From Cycas panzhihuaensis (Eukaryota; Cycadophyta): a DNA stretch of 64,000 bases. This document shows, piece by piece, positions 1-12,444 of this stretch. Made by a program: the position numbers and the translations under genes. The stretch's first letter is position 1, and each line of letters begins with the position of its first letter. Under the pieces are notes generated by a model. That model was not told the origin of the DNA and did no database searches. It worked only from the letters and a program-made list of their open reading frames with translations. The stretch spans positions 35,657,741-35,721,740 of the forward strand of contig CM041465.1 of assembly GCA_023213395.1 (NCBI GenBank), given 5' to 3'.

Positions 1-1
1 T

Positions 2-754
2 TTATATGAAAATATTATAACAAGATTTGGTTGTCCCTTGGAATTTGTAAGTGATAAAGGAACACATTTTATAAACGAAACAATTCATTGTCTAACTCAA
101 GAATTTATGATTACACATCATAAATCAACACCCTACTACCCAAGGGCTAACGGGCAAGCAGAATCAAGTAATAAAATAATAGTGACAATGTTAACAAAAT
201 TGTGCAATGCAAATAGAAATGATTGGCCAGAGCAACTCCATTCAGTATTATGGGCTTTTAGGATAGCTTATAAAACTTCAACCGATCATACACCATTCCA
301 ATTGGTATATGGGGTAGATGCAGTGTTACCTATCAAATTTATAGTGCCAAGCTTAAGAACTACAGTTCAGCAAAGATGGCTCGATGCAGGCAGCATGCAA
401 GATCGGCTAGAAAACATTCTCGACCCTGATGAATGATGACAATACGCACAATGGGTAATGAACTCAATACAACAACAAAGAAAGGAATGGCATGATAAGA
501 AATTACATCCTATAGCATTCAAGGAAGGGGATTTAGTTCTTAAATACGATTGTAAACACTTCATAAAACCAGGTAAACTTAAGGTTCGTTGGATCGGTTC
601 GTTTATAGTAAAAACCATCTTTCAGAACGGCTCAGTCGAAATAACGCATATCAATGAGGATGGGCAAACGATTATGGTTAATGGATCGAAACTTAAGCCG
701 TATAAGATAAGAATTCAACCTGATGAGGAACAACAAGGACAAGGGCAACAGTGA
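2..754 (+). pseudogene. Gypsy integrase, C-terminal half (broken)
   Basis: Reading from base 2 gives the second half of a Ty3/Gypsy integrase. The second catalytic aspartate is in the SDKGTHF motif near codon 15 and the catalytic glutamate is in GQAESSNK. The DNA-binding C-terminal region follows, with basic residues and a GDLVLKY/KVRWIGSF segment. Two tandem in-frame TGA codons at 434-439 interrupt it, and the frame then resumes to a TGA ending at 754. The N-terminal zinc-binding part and the rest of pol lie left of the window. It resembles the integrase of element J on the opposite strand (46136-46990). Seen: motifs and stops. Inferred: a dead remnant of the J family. Confidence 0.9.
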
Positions 755-905
755 TAAGGGCAAGTAGAGTTCAACAAAGTGACAAGCATAATGCCATTTG
801 AAGCAATCAGATGCACTATAACAATTGTGCTTAATATTTTTTTAAAAATTAAAATAAAAAATTTAAAAAAATAAAAATAAATAAAATAAAAATAAATAAT
901 AATAA
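755..905. repeat. Gypsy tail and A/T-only tract
   Basis: About 80 bases of non-coding Gypsy tail are followed by a nearly pure A/T tract (about 836-905) of AAAATAAA-type units. The tract abuts the broken edge of the Copia protease remnant, so it probably marks a deletion or rearrangement junction. No gene is seen. Confidence 0.6.
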
Positions 906-2028
906 TAACACCAGATATCCGAATAGTCTCATTATTGCCAAAAGTGACTATTTGCCCTTTGCCTTCTGCAATGTCATACAACAAATGCTCATCTCCAGTC
1001 ATACGATAGGATGCTCCTGAATCGACAATCCATATGTTGTCGTTATTTATCCTATGATAGGCACAAAACATTTTGTCATCATTATTTGCAAACTGATTTG
1101 TGTGGAATTGATTGCCACCTCTAAATGCCCCCTTCCTTTATGACCTTGAAATCCACCTCAATTTGGTCTATGAGGGAGTTGCTACTGTCTCTATTGCTAT
1201 CGTTGAGATTGGTTCTACTCCCATGCATGTCCAATTGTCTCTTTCAACACTCTGACTAAATATGGCCCATTTTACCACAATAATGACAAACAACATTCTT
1301 GGTTTTTGATGTGCCAAGATTAAGATTCTCAAACTATTTGTTGAGATTCTATTTGGAAGTGTTTTTGCCCTTGCACTTGGTTGTAAATGCTCTAGATGTG
1401 AATGCTTCATCTTGACGAGAGAAGGTTTGCTCCTCTCACAATAAAAGACTCTGAAGTTGATTCAAAGTCATTGTGCCAAGTGTGCCTCCTAGTAATTGAT
1501 GAAATGAAGTCATTGTACTGCTATGGAAATACATGAATAGTGACAGCCACAAGGTCTTCATTCGATGTTGATTTGCCTAATGTTGTCAAGTGATTATTAA
1601 TCTTTTTGACTGAAGACAAAAAAGTTGTCATAGGCTCAACAAACTTTACAGTAAATAACTTTGCTTTGGACATAACAATACGAACATCACCTCACTTTAC
1701 ATATAAACAAAGCAAAGTATCTCATGTTTCTTTTGAAGTAGTTGTATTTACAATGTTTTGATCAACAACATTATCAATAGTCATATGAATGAAAATTAAA
1801 GCTTTCATCCTTAACTTCCCATGCAGCAATAAAAGCAGGATTAGGTTGAATTATGGCAGTTCTATCTGTTGAACTTTCAATGAGTACAAATTTTTTAATT
1901 CTACTTGATACATAAGCCCTAAGTTCATTCATAATAAGCAAATTCTTTGCTTGTTTCTTCCATACCTAAAATTTATCTTAACTTTTTAATTTAATGTGAC
2001 TTGCATTAAGAATGTTGATAACTACCAT
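906..2028 (-). pseudogene. Copia gag-protease remnant (element G)
   Basis: On the minus strand this starts near 2028 with a gag N-terminus matching those of F and H. A CCHC zinc knuckle (CHYCGKMGH, near 1290-1265) follows, and then a Copia protease active site (WIVDSGAS, near 1030-1010). Translation stays homologous to the relatives through the QIVTFGNN segment and stops being Copia at about 906, where the A/T tract begins. Integrase, RT and the 3' LTR of this copy are absent. Several frameshifts and stops break gag. Seen: motifs. Inferred: the 5' half of a minus-strand Copia whose LTR is at 11350-11857. Confidence 0.82.
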
Positions 2029-3010
2029 TATGTTGAAGTTATTTAGAAAAAATGGTCTTGTAACTAAAGAAATGACTTGGAAACTCAAATCTTTCATCGG
2101 TTAAGTTTCACTCAAAAATACACCAACAACCCTGATCTTACAAGGAAGATACAACAACTAAAGAGCGTAGTTTGAAAAGTGGAGGGCTAGGCTAAAGAGT
2201 TGGTCCAACCCTGATCTTTCAAGTAGATCCAATAGTTGGCTAAGGTTAAATTTCAGAACAAACAATGTAGGGTTGATCTACACAAACTTGTCATGCTTTC
2301 ACTAAAGTTCAGAGCTCTAATAACACCCTTTTCAAATCTTTTTTCCTTCAAATGAGTTTCAATTGTTGTACAGTAACCGTACGGCTAATTGGCCCCATAG
2401 GGAACACACCAATCTTGCGATGTTACAGGCAAGCTTTTAACTTTTTTCGTGCCTCTCCCACATAAATTTTAAACAATCCTTTGAAGGATTTTAGTGGATT
2501 AAAATAAAATGCTTATGAAATGATGATGATGCTACCTTGAAACTGCTTAACACTTAATACAAAATGCTTCCAAATGAAGCTACTTGAGTGCTTAAAAGAA
2601 CACTTTGATTGTTAAAAAGAGAACACTAAAAGCTTGAAAAACAACTTCAAATGCCAAACGAAAGATTGTTGCTTGCTTGTAAGTGTCAAACTGATCACTT
2701 TGAGCACAATTTAACCACTTTACGCCAAATCACACACCACCAAGAAGACTTAAGGACTTTGAAATAGTCCTAACAAACACCAATAAACGATTTCGTGTAT
2801 GAAAAGAAAAGCATTTTTTATCCATTTGATAATTTGGACTAAAGAGGTCACCACACAAGGAGCCTTTAAAAAATTGAATAATGTGATTTTTTTACAAAAA
2901 GTGCAATAAATGACTCCAATCTTTGATCTTAAGGTAATAAACACACTTATGTATTTATTGAACTCAAAAAAAAAAAAAAAGTAATGTGATTTTCTTTAAA
3001 ATGGCAAAAT
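2029..3010 (-). other. Gag leader of Copia element G, proximal part
   Basis: Non-coding leader between gag and the insertion point of F. It aligns by eye with the F, H and A leaders. It contains the shared block with a CCGTACGG-centred palindrome (2371-2388) and the conserved phrase around 2390-2420. The leader resumes right of F at 10563. The base before F is the end of an AAAAT target duplication (3006-3010). Confidence 0.72.
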
Positions 3011-3556
3011 TGTGAGAAAAGGCCAAAGGATTAAAGTGCCTAAGACCTATAAAGCCAAGATCTTGAAGATAGTTCACCTCTAGTTCTAAATAACATAAGA
3101 GCAAAACTAAGATAAACAAGATCAAGGAAGCAAGATGATACCAAGGTGTGAGGAGGAGGAATTAGTCCTACTCCAAAGAATACCAATTGATTAGCAAAAT
3201 GGCAGCATAACATTACACTTCAACTCTACATATGAGACATGAGGAGAGGTCTCAATATATAGAGTAACTGAGGTTACCTAACACCGATGGATGTTTGCCA
3301 AGTGGCAAACATCCAAGGTACATGCAATGCATGGCTTGCATGTCATGCATCAGGGACATGTGTCCATTAGGCTCTCAAGTGAGCAAAAGCGCATGAGGGT
3401 CCATTTGACCCTTTAGTTATAATGTTATATCACTAGGATGAAAGTGGGTGTGCACTTTATCTCTTAAATGATTAGTCACCCCATAAAGTACAAAATAATG
3501 AATGAAAGAATAAAAGAATAAAGTACATACTTAACATGTAAACATAAGGTTTAACA
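3011..3556 (-). repeat. 3' LTR of Copia F
   Basis: 546 bp. On the minus strand it begins TGTTAAACC and ends TTCTCACA. It contains a 13-bp-arm palindrome (3288-3315) close to a TATA-like run (about 3255-3262) and an AGGGTC/GACCCT inverted repeat. It pairs with the LTR at 10024-10562. Confidence 0.93.
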
Positions 3557-5194
3557 CTCCCCCTTACTGTTTACAATGTTAAGTCGAATGCCAAGACCAT
3601 CTCTAAATTTTACAAATTTTTCTCTACCAAGAGGCTTGGTAAAGATATTTCTTGTCTCCTCCTCTATAGGTCTATACTGGAGGTTGATCTCACCATTCTG
3701 CACATGCTCTCTGATGAAGTGATGATGAACCTTAATGTGTTTGGTCCGTGCATGAAAGACTGGATTCTTGGCCAACTTGAGTACACTATGATTATCACAA
3801 TATATCCTAGTGGGGTGAGTTTGCTCAAGTCCAAGCTCCCCAAGAATCCGTCATAGTCAGATAGCCTCACAAACTGCACTGACAATAGCTTTGTATTTTG
3901 CTTCAGTGGAGGACAAGGTAACATTGGGTTGCCTTTTACAACTCCACGAAACAACTCCTGAACCAAGGGTAAAGCAATAACCTAAGGTGGATCTCCGGCT
4001 ATCTTGACAACCTACCCAATCAGAATCTAAGAACCCTTCCAACATAAAGTCCTCATTATGTGCATACCGAATGCCATGCTGCAATGTTCCTTTGATGTAT
4101 TTGAGTATGTGTTTTGCTGCATTCCAATATTTCTGATTGGGTTGAGACATGTATCTAGAACAAATCCCAACTGCAAATGAAATATCCAGTCGAATTTTAG
4201 TGAGATAAATGAGGCTGCCAAACAACTGTCGGTAAAGAGTAGGATCTGCAGGTTCAACTTCCTCATTAAGAGTAAGCTTTGTTCCATTCTCCATAGGTGT
4301 TGGTGCTGGTTTGCAATCATGCATCCTAAACCGCTGCAAAACGTCCCAAGAATATTTTTCTTGGGATATGAAAATAGATCCAGGTTGTTGCACACCTTGA
4401 AGCCTAGAAAATAATGTAGTACTCCGAGATCTGTCATCTCAAAAGTTCTCTTTACATCATCCTAGAGAATGTGTATCATCCTAGTGTCATTACCAATGAT
4501 CACTAAAAATAGCATGGTCTTTCTCAACTTTGATGTACAAGTTGGGGTCTGATGTGGATCGATGAAAACCATGTCTCAAAAAATAATCATTAATTTTGGA
4601 GTACCATGCCCAAGGAGCTTGTTTCAAGCCATACAAAGCCTTTTTCAAACAATAAACCAAGTGCTCCTTGCCTTGTACTTTGCAACTAGGAGGTTGTTCC
4701 CAATATACCTCCTCTTAAAGATCGCCATTGAGAAAGGCGCTCTTCATGTCCATCTGATATGCTGACCATTTACATTGAGTGGCTAAGGCCAAGATGAGTT
4801 TGATGGTGTTCATATTAGCAACAGGTGCAAAAGTCTCCTCATAGTCAATGCCTTCTTTTTCTTTGAACCCTTTTGCAACAAGTCACGCCTTATGGCGTTT
4901 GAGTGTACCATCAGAATGGAATTTGGTCTTGTAGACCCATTTGCAACTGATTGCCTGTTTATGCTTAGGCAATTCTACCAAATCCCATGTTCTATTCTTT
5001 TCAATAAAATGGATTTCTTCATCCATAGCAATTTTCCAATTATCATTTTGAGATGCCTTCTCAAAAGTGGAGGGCTCATCAACACAAAGTACATTAGCCA
5101 TGAGTGCATAATTGGTTTCTTGCCTATATTTTGATGGACGATTTCCTTCAATAATCTGGTTGTCTTGAACAGTTGAAGTAAACCATTTTAGCAA
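3557..5194 (-). pseudogene. Copia RT and RNase H of element F (broken)
   Basis: Minus-strand reading starts with the RT N-terminus near 5130 (CVDEPSTFEKA, then CKWVYKTKFHSDGTLK). It continues through the palm and ends in RNase H (AKNPVFHARTKHI near 3775-3735; IFTKPLGREKF near 3640). Several frames are needed. Compared with element H at 38881-38915, about 23 bp are missing near 4505, exactly where the L-Y-V-D-D catalytic motif should be, so the polymerase cannot be active. In the final frame the polypurine tract (3557-3568) is translated and the stop TAA lies in the first bases of the LTR. Confidence 0.9.
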
Positions 5195-5879
5195 TTTTTT
5201 AACTGAAGTAACTTGAACCTCAATGTCTTCTAGTCTGAGTGATGGATCAAAAGACGAAAAGACGATGTGCCAAGATCAAGTGCAGTAGTATCTGCTAATG
5301 TAGATGGTCCAGTTGGTGCAGATGATGTACATGGTGTGAAAGATTGAGAGGGAACGAAGTACACAACAATCCTTTTACCTTTATCAAGAGGAGGTTAGAA
5401 GGATGCAATTTCCAACTCCTTAAGCTCTTCTTCAGCAAAGATTACATCTCTTGAGAGATGAATTTTCTTTCCAATAGGATCATACAACTTGTAAGCTTTA
5501 CTATGAATGGCATAGCCTACAAAGATGCATTTTAGACTATGTTTGTCTAACTTAGATCTTTGTTGATCGGGGATGTGCATATATGCAGTACACCCAAATG
5601 TCCCTAAGTGACTGACGGTTGGCTTCTTACCAGACCAGGCTTCTTCTACTGTGATGTCGACGACTACTTAAGTAGAACTCTGATTTGCCACATAAGCAGC
5701 TGTGTGAAATGCTTCCGCCCAATATTCTCATGTGAGTCCTTTTGCATGCATCATGGCTTTGGCTTTGTTTGCCAAAGTCCTATTTATACGCTCGTGAGAC
5801 TCGTTTTTGTTGAGGAGTCGGGGAGTACGCTCAGAGACCCGCTTTTGTTGAGGAGTCAGTGAGTTGTCTCTAAATGCCA
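5195..5879 (-). pseudogene. Copia integrase-RT linker of element F
   Basis: The readable part is 5395-5580, matching the conserved Copia segment after the integrase core (IPDQQRSKLDKHSLKCIFVGY, then the KKIHLSRDVIFAEE strand). The flanks hold stops and an internally repeated stretch near 5785-5855, where a GTTGAGGAGTC phrase occurs twice. The second integrase half is largely unreadable. Confidence 0.75.
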
Positions 5880-6750
5880 TTATCCTTGCGAGATTGAGTG
5901 AATTCTTGACTGAGTGAATTCACCTCCATTATCTAACCTTAGTATTTTGATTGTATAGCCAGATTCATTCTCTACCTCAAGCTTGAATTCCTTGAACTTC
6001 TGGAATGCTTCATTTTTGAGGAAGTAAACCCAAACTTTGTGAGAGAAATCATCTATGAAAGAGATATAATACAATGCACCTCCAAAAGATGTTGTGGACA
6101 TAGGTCCACATAACTCAGAATGTATGAGCTGCAAAGGATATGATGCACGCCATGCTTTGCCTTTAGGAAAAGGCAATCTATGTTGTGTCCCCATTATACA
6201 AGCTTTACAAAGGCATTTAGAACCATATAGCTTTGGAAGTTCATGCACCATGTTTTTGTTTACCATCAACTTGAGATTGTCTAAACTCAAGTGGCCTAGA
6301 CGATGATGCCAAAGTTGCATCTTTGTTGATGATGGCGTGACAGAGTAAGCAGAATTAGAAGTTATGTTATTTGCATCCAGCTTATAAAGACCATGATCTT
6401 CATGACCAATGGCTACAATCTGACCATGCTTGTCACTGATAACACATTTCCCATTTTTAAGCAAAATGTTCATCTGTTGCTTGTCCAATTAGCTAACAGA
6501 TAGCAAGTTCTTCTCCATGGAAGGAATGTAGTAGACATCACCATTGGGAAATGTTAAAGAAGGATTTGAAGAAGAATGAAATGAGGCAACTTTGCCTATA
6601 CCAGAGATCTCCACTGATTCATTGTTGCCAAAAGTTACGGATTTACCATTTCCTTCTTTGATGTCTTAAAGAAGTTCTTCACTTCCAGTCATGTGTCATG
6701 ATGCCCCCAAATCGATGATCCAAATTTGATGAACATCTAAAGAGTGATAA
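5880..6750 (-). pseudogene. Copia protease to integrase of element F
   Basis: The ORF at 5880-6488 gives the GAG-pre-integrase zinc region (LWHHRLGHLSLDNL, CLCKACIMGTQH) and the integrase core start, with the first catalytic Asp in a HSELCGP segment (usually HSDLCGP in this family) and the second in LDNGGEF. Upstream, toward 6750, the protease reads WIIDLGAS followed by a stop: the active-site serine of DSG is replaced by Leu. A stop also separates protease from integrase near 6490. Two catalytic sites therefore look damaged. Confidence 0.87.
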
Positions 6751-6759
6751 GCACAAAGT

Positions 6760-7753
6760 AGCTTATCCTCTTCTGCAAACTGATTTGTGTGGCGTTGATT
6801 GCCACCTCTAAAACCCCACCTTCCTCTTTGACCTCCTCGATATGCACCTTTGGTCGACGGGGATATTGTTATTGTTGCTGAAACCGCTGTTGTCGCTAGA
6901 ACTGTTGACGAGGCAATTGTTGTCTCTGATGTGGCTGCTACTATTGTGGACGCTGAAGATTGACTTTCCTCTTTTGACAATCAGGAGCAATGTGGTCAAC
7001 CTTGCCACAATAATGACAGATTACATTGGTTTTTAAAGTGCCAATGTTCATATTCCCAAATTGTTTTGTAAGTGAAGGTTTAGGAGTTTGTTTGGCCTTC
7101 AACTTGGCCATGAAAGCTCCTAAAGCAGATGCACCATTATCATTTTCTTTATCATAGATTTGCTCCTCTTGAAGTAACAAACTCTCTAGTTTATTAAAGG
7201 TCATTGCAGAAAGAGAGCCATCTCGAGTGATAAATGGAATAAAGGCATTAAAATCTTTAAGCAACGCTTGAATGGTGGTGATGACAAGTTCATCCCTTGA
7301 GGCAGGTTTGCCTAAAATATTCAATTCATTACAAACTTCTTTAATGGAAGCAAGAAATGCCGACATAAGCTTTACATTCTTTATTGAATAAAACTTTGCT
7401 TTGACAAACAAAATGCGAACTTCATCTCGCCTTTCATACAAGGACAAAATGTCCCAAGCTTCCTTAGAAGTTTCAGCATTTGCAATATTTTGATCAACAT
7501 TTACATCAATAACCATATGCAAGAATGCCAAGGCTATTTCATACTTGGCTTCCCAAGAAGCAACATAATCAGGATCAGGATCAGCAACCACACCATCAAC
7601 TTCCATAGGTTCAAGTACAGGATATCGACCAGAAACATAGACCCAAAGTTCATTCATCTTTAAGAGGTTTTGTGTTTGCCTCTTCCAATCTTGATAATTC
7701 TCTTGTCCTGGCAACTCGATTGTGCATGCATTGAGCATATTTAGAGCAGCCAT
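6760..7753 (-). pseudogene. Copia gag of element F
   Basis: The ATG at 7753 opens a 270-codon frame to 6941. It covers the gag core (NYQDWKRQTQNLLKMNELW near residues 20-38; AFLASIKEVCNELN near 130) and one zinc knuckle CHYCGKVDHIAPDC (CX2CX4HX4C). A frameshift then leads into a Gly/Arg-rich tail (GAYRGGQRGRWGFRGGN) just before the protease. Gag would coat the RNA in virus-like particles. The tail is in another frame (6696-6980). Confidence 0.88.
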
Positions 7754-10006
7754 GTTTAAGTTGTCGAAGGCTTGAAGCTAGCAAATGACTTGGAAACTCA
7801 ATGCTTTCGTCGCTTAAGTTCCACCTTCTAACAAAACCAACAATCTTGATCTTACTAGAAAATCCAACAACTGAATGGAGTGATGAGGGGTGGAGGATTA
7901 GGCAAAAGAGTTGGTCCAACCCTGATCTATAAAGGAGATCCAACAGTTGACCAAGCCAAATCTAGGACAAGACAGGTAGGGTTGATCTACATGGACGTAC
8001 CATGCTTTCTTTGGGATTCACAACCCCAATAACACCCTTTTCAAACCTCCTTTCCCTCAAGCAACCTTAATTGCCGTACACTGATCGTATGGTTGGTTGG
8101 TCCCCTAGGGAATGCACCAAGCTTAAGGTTATTTTAGAGGCAAAGTTTGAACATTTTTCGGGCCTCTCCTACTTGATTTTAAAATTCACTTTTAGAAGGT
8201 TTAAGTGGACTTTAGAATAAGTTTTACTTGGATGATGTAGATACTTGATTTTACAATGATAAAAGAGCTTCAAGGTGAAGCAATTAAGTACATCACAATG
8301 ATCACTTACAAGAGCACTTTTAATGTAAAAAAGAGTGTTATCCAATCCAAGTAAAGTAAAGTGCTTAAGTACAATGAAAATATTGGCACTTTAAAGAAGA
8401 TGCTAAGTGTTTCAAAGCATAAAGTCTTTGTGTAAAGAATGCAAATGGGTTCCTTTTAATGCTTGAAGAGAAGAGGGAAGAGTCACTTGCAAGTTGAAGA
8501 CGCCAAGCACCACGTGTTGGGGCTTTGAAATAGTCCCAACAATCAACAAAATAAAGTGATTTTATTAAGTAAAGATGTTTTTGAGCCCCCCTTAGTAACT
8601 AAGGGCAATAGGTCACGATGCAAGGTGCATTAAAAAAGGTGTTAAGATAGTGATAAAAAATCACTTTAACAAAGTTTTAACACTTAAAATCACTTTAACA
8701 AGGCCTTTTAACACTTATACAACATGAAGCAAGTGTTAAATGAGGCAAAAAATGCCAAAAGTCAAAGGCTGAAATTTTAACCTTTTACAACTTTGAATAG
8801 CAAGAACACCATGCAAGGAGCCTTGAATGAGGGCTTAAACCAGCGAATTTAATCTTCAAAGATAGGAGATTAGCTGCGCTATACTGATTTAATAAAATCA
8901 CTAGTTACAACAAAGATTTTAATCCTCAAAAATTTTTAAAAAGTTGATTTTTTCTTTAAAAATATTAAGCCAAAAGTCAAAAATGACTAAGAGAAGGCTT
9001 AAAAGCGAAGGAAAAATATTAATTTTCAGAGTGCAGATCACTTGGAATGATAAAATCAGTCTCTAAATCACAGCATTTTGAGTGATGAAGTCTCTTGACA
9101 AAAAAACACTTACAAAAATAATGATTTTGACTTAAAATAAGTGTTTTAATGTTTGAACTTGAGTTAAAAAGGTAACTTTAGAATAAAAGTGTTATGCAAA
9201 ATGGAATATACTCATGAATATTCCAAATAGCATATCATAAAGTTCAAACTTATGAAAAGATAAAAGAAATTTTAGAAGCTTCTAAAAGATCGAATTCGAA
9301 TGGCAGAGGACGGCGACGGCCGTGGACACACAGGAGCTCATATCTCTTTAATGGAAACTTCAGAGGTAGGGGTGCCCACCACAGACGGAGGTCTCGTGCA
9401 AATTTCAGTTGGTTCTGACAAGTGTGGATACAGAATGAATTGTATGTGTCTTTGGAGAGGCTCCTAGGTCAGATGATGAAAACTCTGTAGTGCGGCTGTC
9501 TATAGCTCTGTCTCTTCTTCGTAGAATATCCGTGGCGCCTTTTAAGAGTTGTGTAGAGATTCTCAAATGAACAGGAGCCTTCAGAAGTGGTACACGAGCA
9601 ATTTGTGCTTTTTGAGTGGGGTTTGAGGACTGAAAACAACCCAGAAATACTTCACAGCCAACAGAGAGAGTATAGCTCACGATAATCTCAGTCGGTCAGC
9701 TTTAGAATTCTTCAAAATACTCCTACACCTTGATTTGTAAGAAGAACCAACAAAAAAATTCAGTTTTTAGTGCAAAAACACAAAAACGTGAGTAAAACTA
9801 GCTTGAAACCTTTGAAAAAAAGTCTCAGATCAGAGTGCAATTATTTTCAACCTTCAAAATACTTCATAACAGCCTTGATCTGCAAAAGTGAGCTTCAATA
9901 ATCCTTGGATCGCCTTCAGAGAGCGTAGGTCGTCACCAAGGGGGTGTAAAAACCCACTCTAAGTCTCCTTTGAAGAAGAATTCAAAACTAAGGGAACTAG
10001 TCTCAT
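7754..10006 (-). other. Long non-coding leader of Copia F
   Basis: About 2.25 kb lie between primer site and gag with no credible protein. The gag-proximal 400 bases are shared with A, G and H. They include the remnant of a CCGTACGG-type palindrome (8080-8097) and a hairpin with loop ACGTA on the plus strand (7990-8006). The rest is AT-rich, with repeated ATCACTTTAACA-like phrases near 8650-8710. Confidence 0.75.
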
Positions 10007-10022
10007 CTAGCTCTGATATCAA
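10007..10022 (-). other. Primer-binding site of Copia F
   Basis: The minus strand reads TTTGATATCAGAGCT directly inside the 5' LTR. It is one change from the plant initiator-tRNA-Met complement TGGTATCAGAGC. Confidence 0.8.
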
Positions 10023-10023
10023 A

Positions 10024-10562
10024 TGTGAGAAAAGGCCAGAGGATTAAAGTGCCTAAGACCTATAAAGCCAAGATCTTGAAGATAGTTCACCTCTAGTTCT
10101 AAATAACATAAGAGCAAAACTAATATAAACAAGATCAAGGAAGCAAGATGATACCAAGGTGTGATGAGGAGGAATTAGTCCTACTCCAAAGAATATCAAT
10201 TGATTAGCAAAATGGCAGCATAACATTACACTTCAACTCTACATATGAGACATGAGGAGAGGTCTCAATATATAGAGTAATGGCGAGGTTACCTAACACC
10301 GTTGGATGTTTGCCAAGTGGCAAACATCCAAGGTACATGCAATGCATGGCTTGCATGTCATGCATCAGGGACATGTGTCCATTAGACTCTCAAGTGAGCA
10401 AAAGTGCATGAGGGTCCATTTGACCCTTCAGTTACAATGTTATGTCACTAAGATGAAAGTGGATGTGCACTTTATCACTTAAGTGATTAGTCACCCATAA
10501 AGTACAAAATAATGAATAAAAAAATAAAGTACATACTTAACATATAAACATAAGGTTTAACA
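10024..10562 (-). repeat. 5' LTR of Copia F
   Basis: 539 bp, TG...CA, nearly identical to 3011-3556. It contains a perfect 14-bp-arm palindrome (10302-10331) upstream of the TATA-like run in minus orientation. It is followed by the AAAAT duplication. Confidence 0.94.
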
Positions 10563-11349
10563 AAAATAGCATTAAAGAGTTACTAAAGATGAAACTTTAG
10601 GAAAAGTAAAATTTATTTAACTTGAAATATTCTCAAAATATTCCATATTTCATGACCTAAAGTTTCTTTTACAATGTTGAAACTCAAAATTTTTCAAAAT
10701 TGTGAACTGCTAGTGGTGTGGGCAGAAAGAAACAAACACAGGAGAATAAATCCATCGAATGTTAGATCAAATCACCAAAATGGTTCTGGATTTAGGATTC
10801 TCCACTGTAGACGATGATTCCAAGTCATTTTTACAGAATTTGGTGCATTATCGAGTGAGAATGAGCCATATGGGTGTTTGGCCAGGTGCACAGGTAGGCA
10901 GGAGAAAATATGGACATCAGAGTTTGTAAATTGTTGTGTGAATGATCTTTGACAGTGCAAAACAACTGAGAGAACCATCTGATTGCAAATAGAGACTGGG
11001 AGAAGCAAATTGCAGTGGTTTTAAATCTAACAATAGAGAATAACTTGCACATTTTGAGAGAAAACCCTGCAAAATAATTTTTATTTGGCAAAAAAAATGA
11101 AAAAAATAGTTATTTCTATGTGTTTTCCCTATTGCACATACAAATTGAGCCTTAGAAAAAATTCTAGAAATTAGATTAATTAATTTTTAGCTTGCAAAAC
11201 ACTTTTGAGATGAAAAAATAGTGCAGAAAATAAGCCAAACTTGGCCTTAGATTGCCTTCGGAGAGCGAAGGTCATCACCAAGTGTTTGGTGCACTTCCTC
11301 CAAGATTGAAATCAGCAAATACTCCTCTCCAACCAACTCTGATACCAAA
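10563..11349 (-). other. Leader of Copia G, distal part, with primer site
   Basis: Continuation of the G leader beyond F. No credible ORF. At its right end the minus strand reads TTTGGTATCAGAGTTGG (11334-11349), an initiator-Met primer site abutting the LTR that starts at 11350. This fixes G as minus-strand. Confidence 0.78.
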
Positions 11350-11857
11350 TGTTGAATGTGGTATAAGCTCCAATACCACAAAGATAGCCTAGGATCATAT
11401 AAGGAGCATATGTGCTAAAAGGTCTAATGATTAGCATCATATCAATAGCACTAAACAAAGTAGCAAATAAGCAAGTAATCACTCAAGCATATGAAAAACA
11501 CTAGCAATGGAGGAGTAGGGATTGTTCCTAACTCCAAAATGACAAGATTAACTTGTATTCAAATGAGCAACATAACAATACATCACCTCTCACTACATTG
11601 CCCTACATGAGAACATGGTCTCAATATATAGAAGAGAAGGAGGAAACTTAGGGGGCTGCATATTTGACACTTGTCAAGCATGCGTGCCATGTCCCATGTG
11701 CACTCACATGTGCAAAAGTGCATGAGGGGTACATTGACCCTCAAGTTACAACATTGTGCTCACTAAAAGGAATGAGAGTGTGTACTTTATCACATTGAAA
11801 GGTAAAATACATAACATTATAATGTATGACTTATTATTTAAACATAAAGGTCTAACA
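11350..11857 (-). repeat. 5' LTR of Copia G
   Basis: 508 bp. On the plus strand it begins TGTTGAATG and ends GTCTAACA. Its U3 end resembles the F/H LTRs (GTGCATGAGGG region, TTTGACA..TGTCAA inverted repeat, final AAACATAA block), but the distal half differs, so this is a diverged subfamily. No second G LTR is present in the window. Confidence 0.82.
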
Positions 11858-12444
11858 CCTATGACTAATTCCACCTTCCCAGTGTGCCATTGTGAATTTT
11901 GAGAATGTTGATCAATTTGGTGGAACCTTATTTGCCACATTTGGAAGATGAATTTGTGCACATGATAAAGGAATTTAAAGCAGCCCTAACTGACGCTAGC
12001 TAAAGGAGATATATGATGACACCACCATTATATTGGGATAATAACTCGATGGAGAATGGTAAACTTGATAGCAAAAAATTTGGATAGTATAGAGATCTCT
12101 GCAAATCTCATTTAGAGAATAATCAAGTTACACTATATTGGGTGGCTACTAGTTGCAGACAAAAGAATATTAGTGGGCAGGGAATTGGTGGTTCACATAC
12201 TATGTAAACATGGTGTGTGAGTGTATTCAAGACACACCACAATTAATGGCCTTTTGGATCTAAAATTAAGGTGGTTGGCAAAAATCTTTATCACACAGTT
12301 TTTTAGGAGGAAAAAATTTACTTATTGTCTTGAAAGAATGTTGACCACACTTCAAGAAGTGTACGTGGAGTGCCACTGAGTTGGATTGAGTATTTGGCAC
12401 AATCTTTGCAAAAGCAATTACAAGATATGGGAAGATAAAAATCC
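11858..12444. other. Unassigned sequence, probably repeat-derived
   Basis: No ORF longer than a few dozen codons with a recognisable motif. Short plus-strand readable stretches run into the chromovirus protease fragment downstream and may be an eroded gag, but I cannot show it. Confidence 0.4.

Larger units (their letters stand above)
3011..10562 (-). mobile_element. Complete Copia LTR retrotransposon F nested in G
   Basis: A minus-strand Copia with two LTRs (3011-3556 and 10024-10562) beginning TG and ending CA, flanked by the identical 5-bp target duplication AAAAT (3006-3010 and 10563-10567). The primer-binding site lies inside the right LTR and a polypurine tract lies inside the left LTR, giving the minus orientation. 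Internal order on the minus strand is leader, gag, protease, integrase, RT, RNase H, the Copia order. All coding parts are broken, and the RT has lost its YVDD region. The element interrupts the leader of an older relative, G. Confidence 0.95.

Noticed and set aside
9301-9400. GC-richer block in the F leader resembling a coding start
   Set aside because: The corresponding place in H (43681-43800) differs and has no shared open frame.
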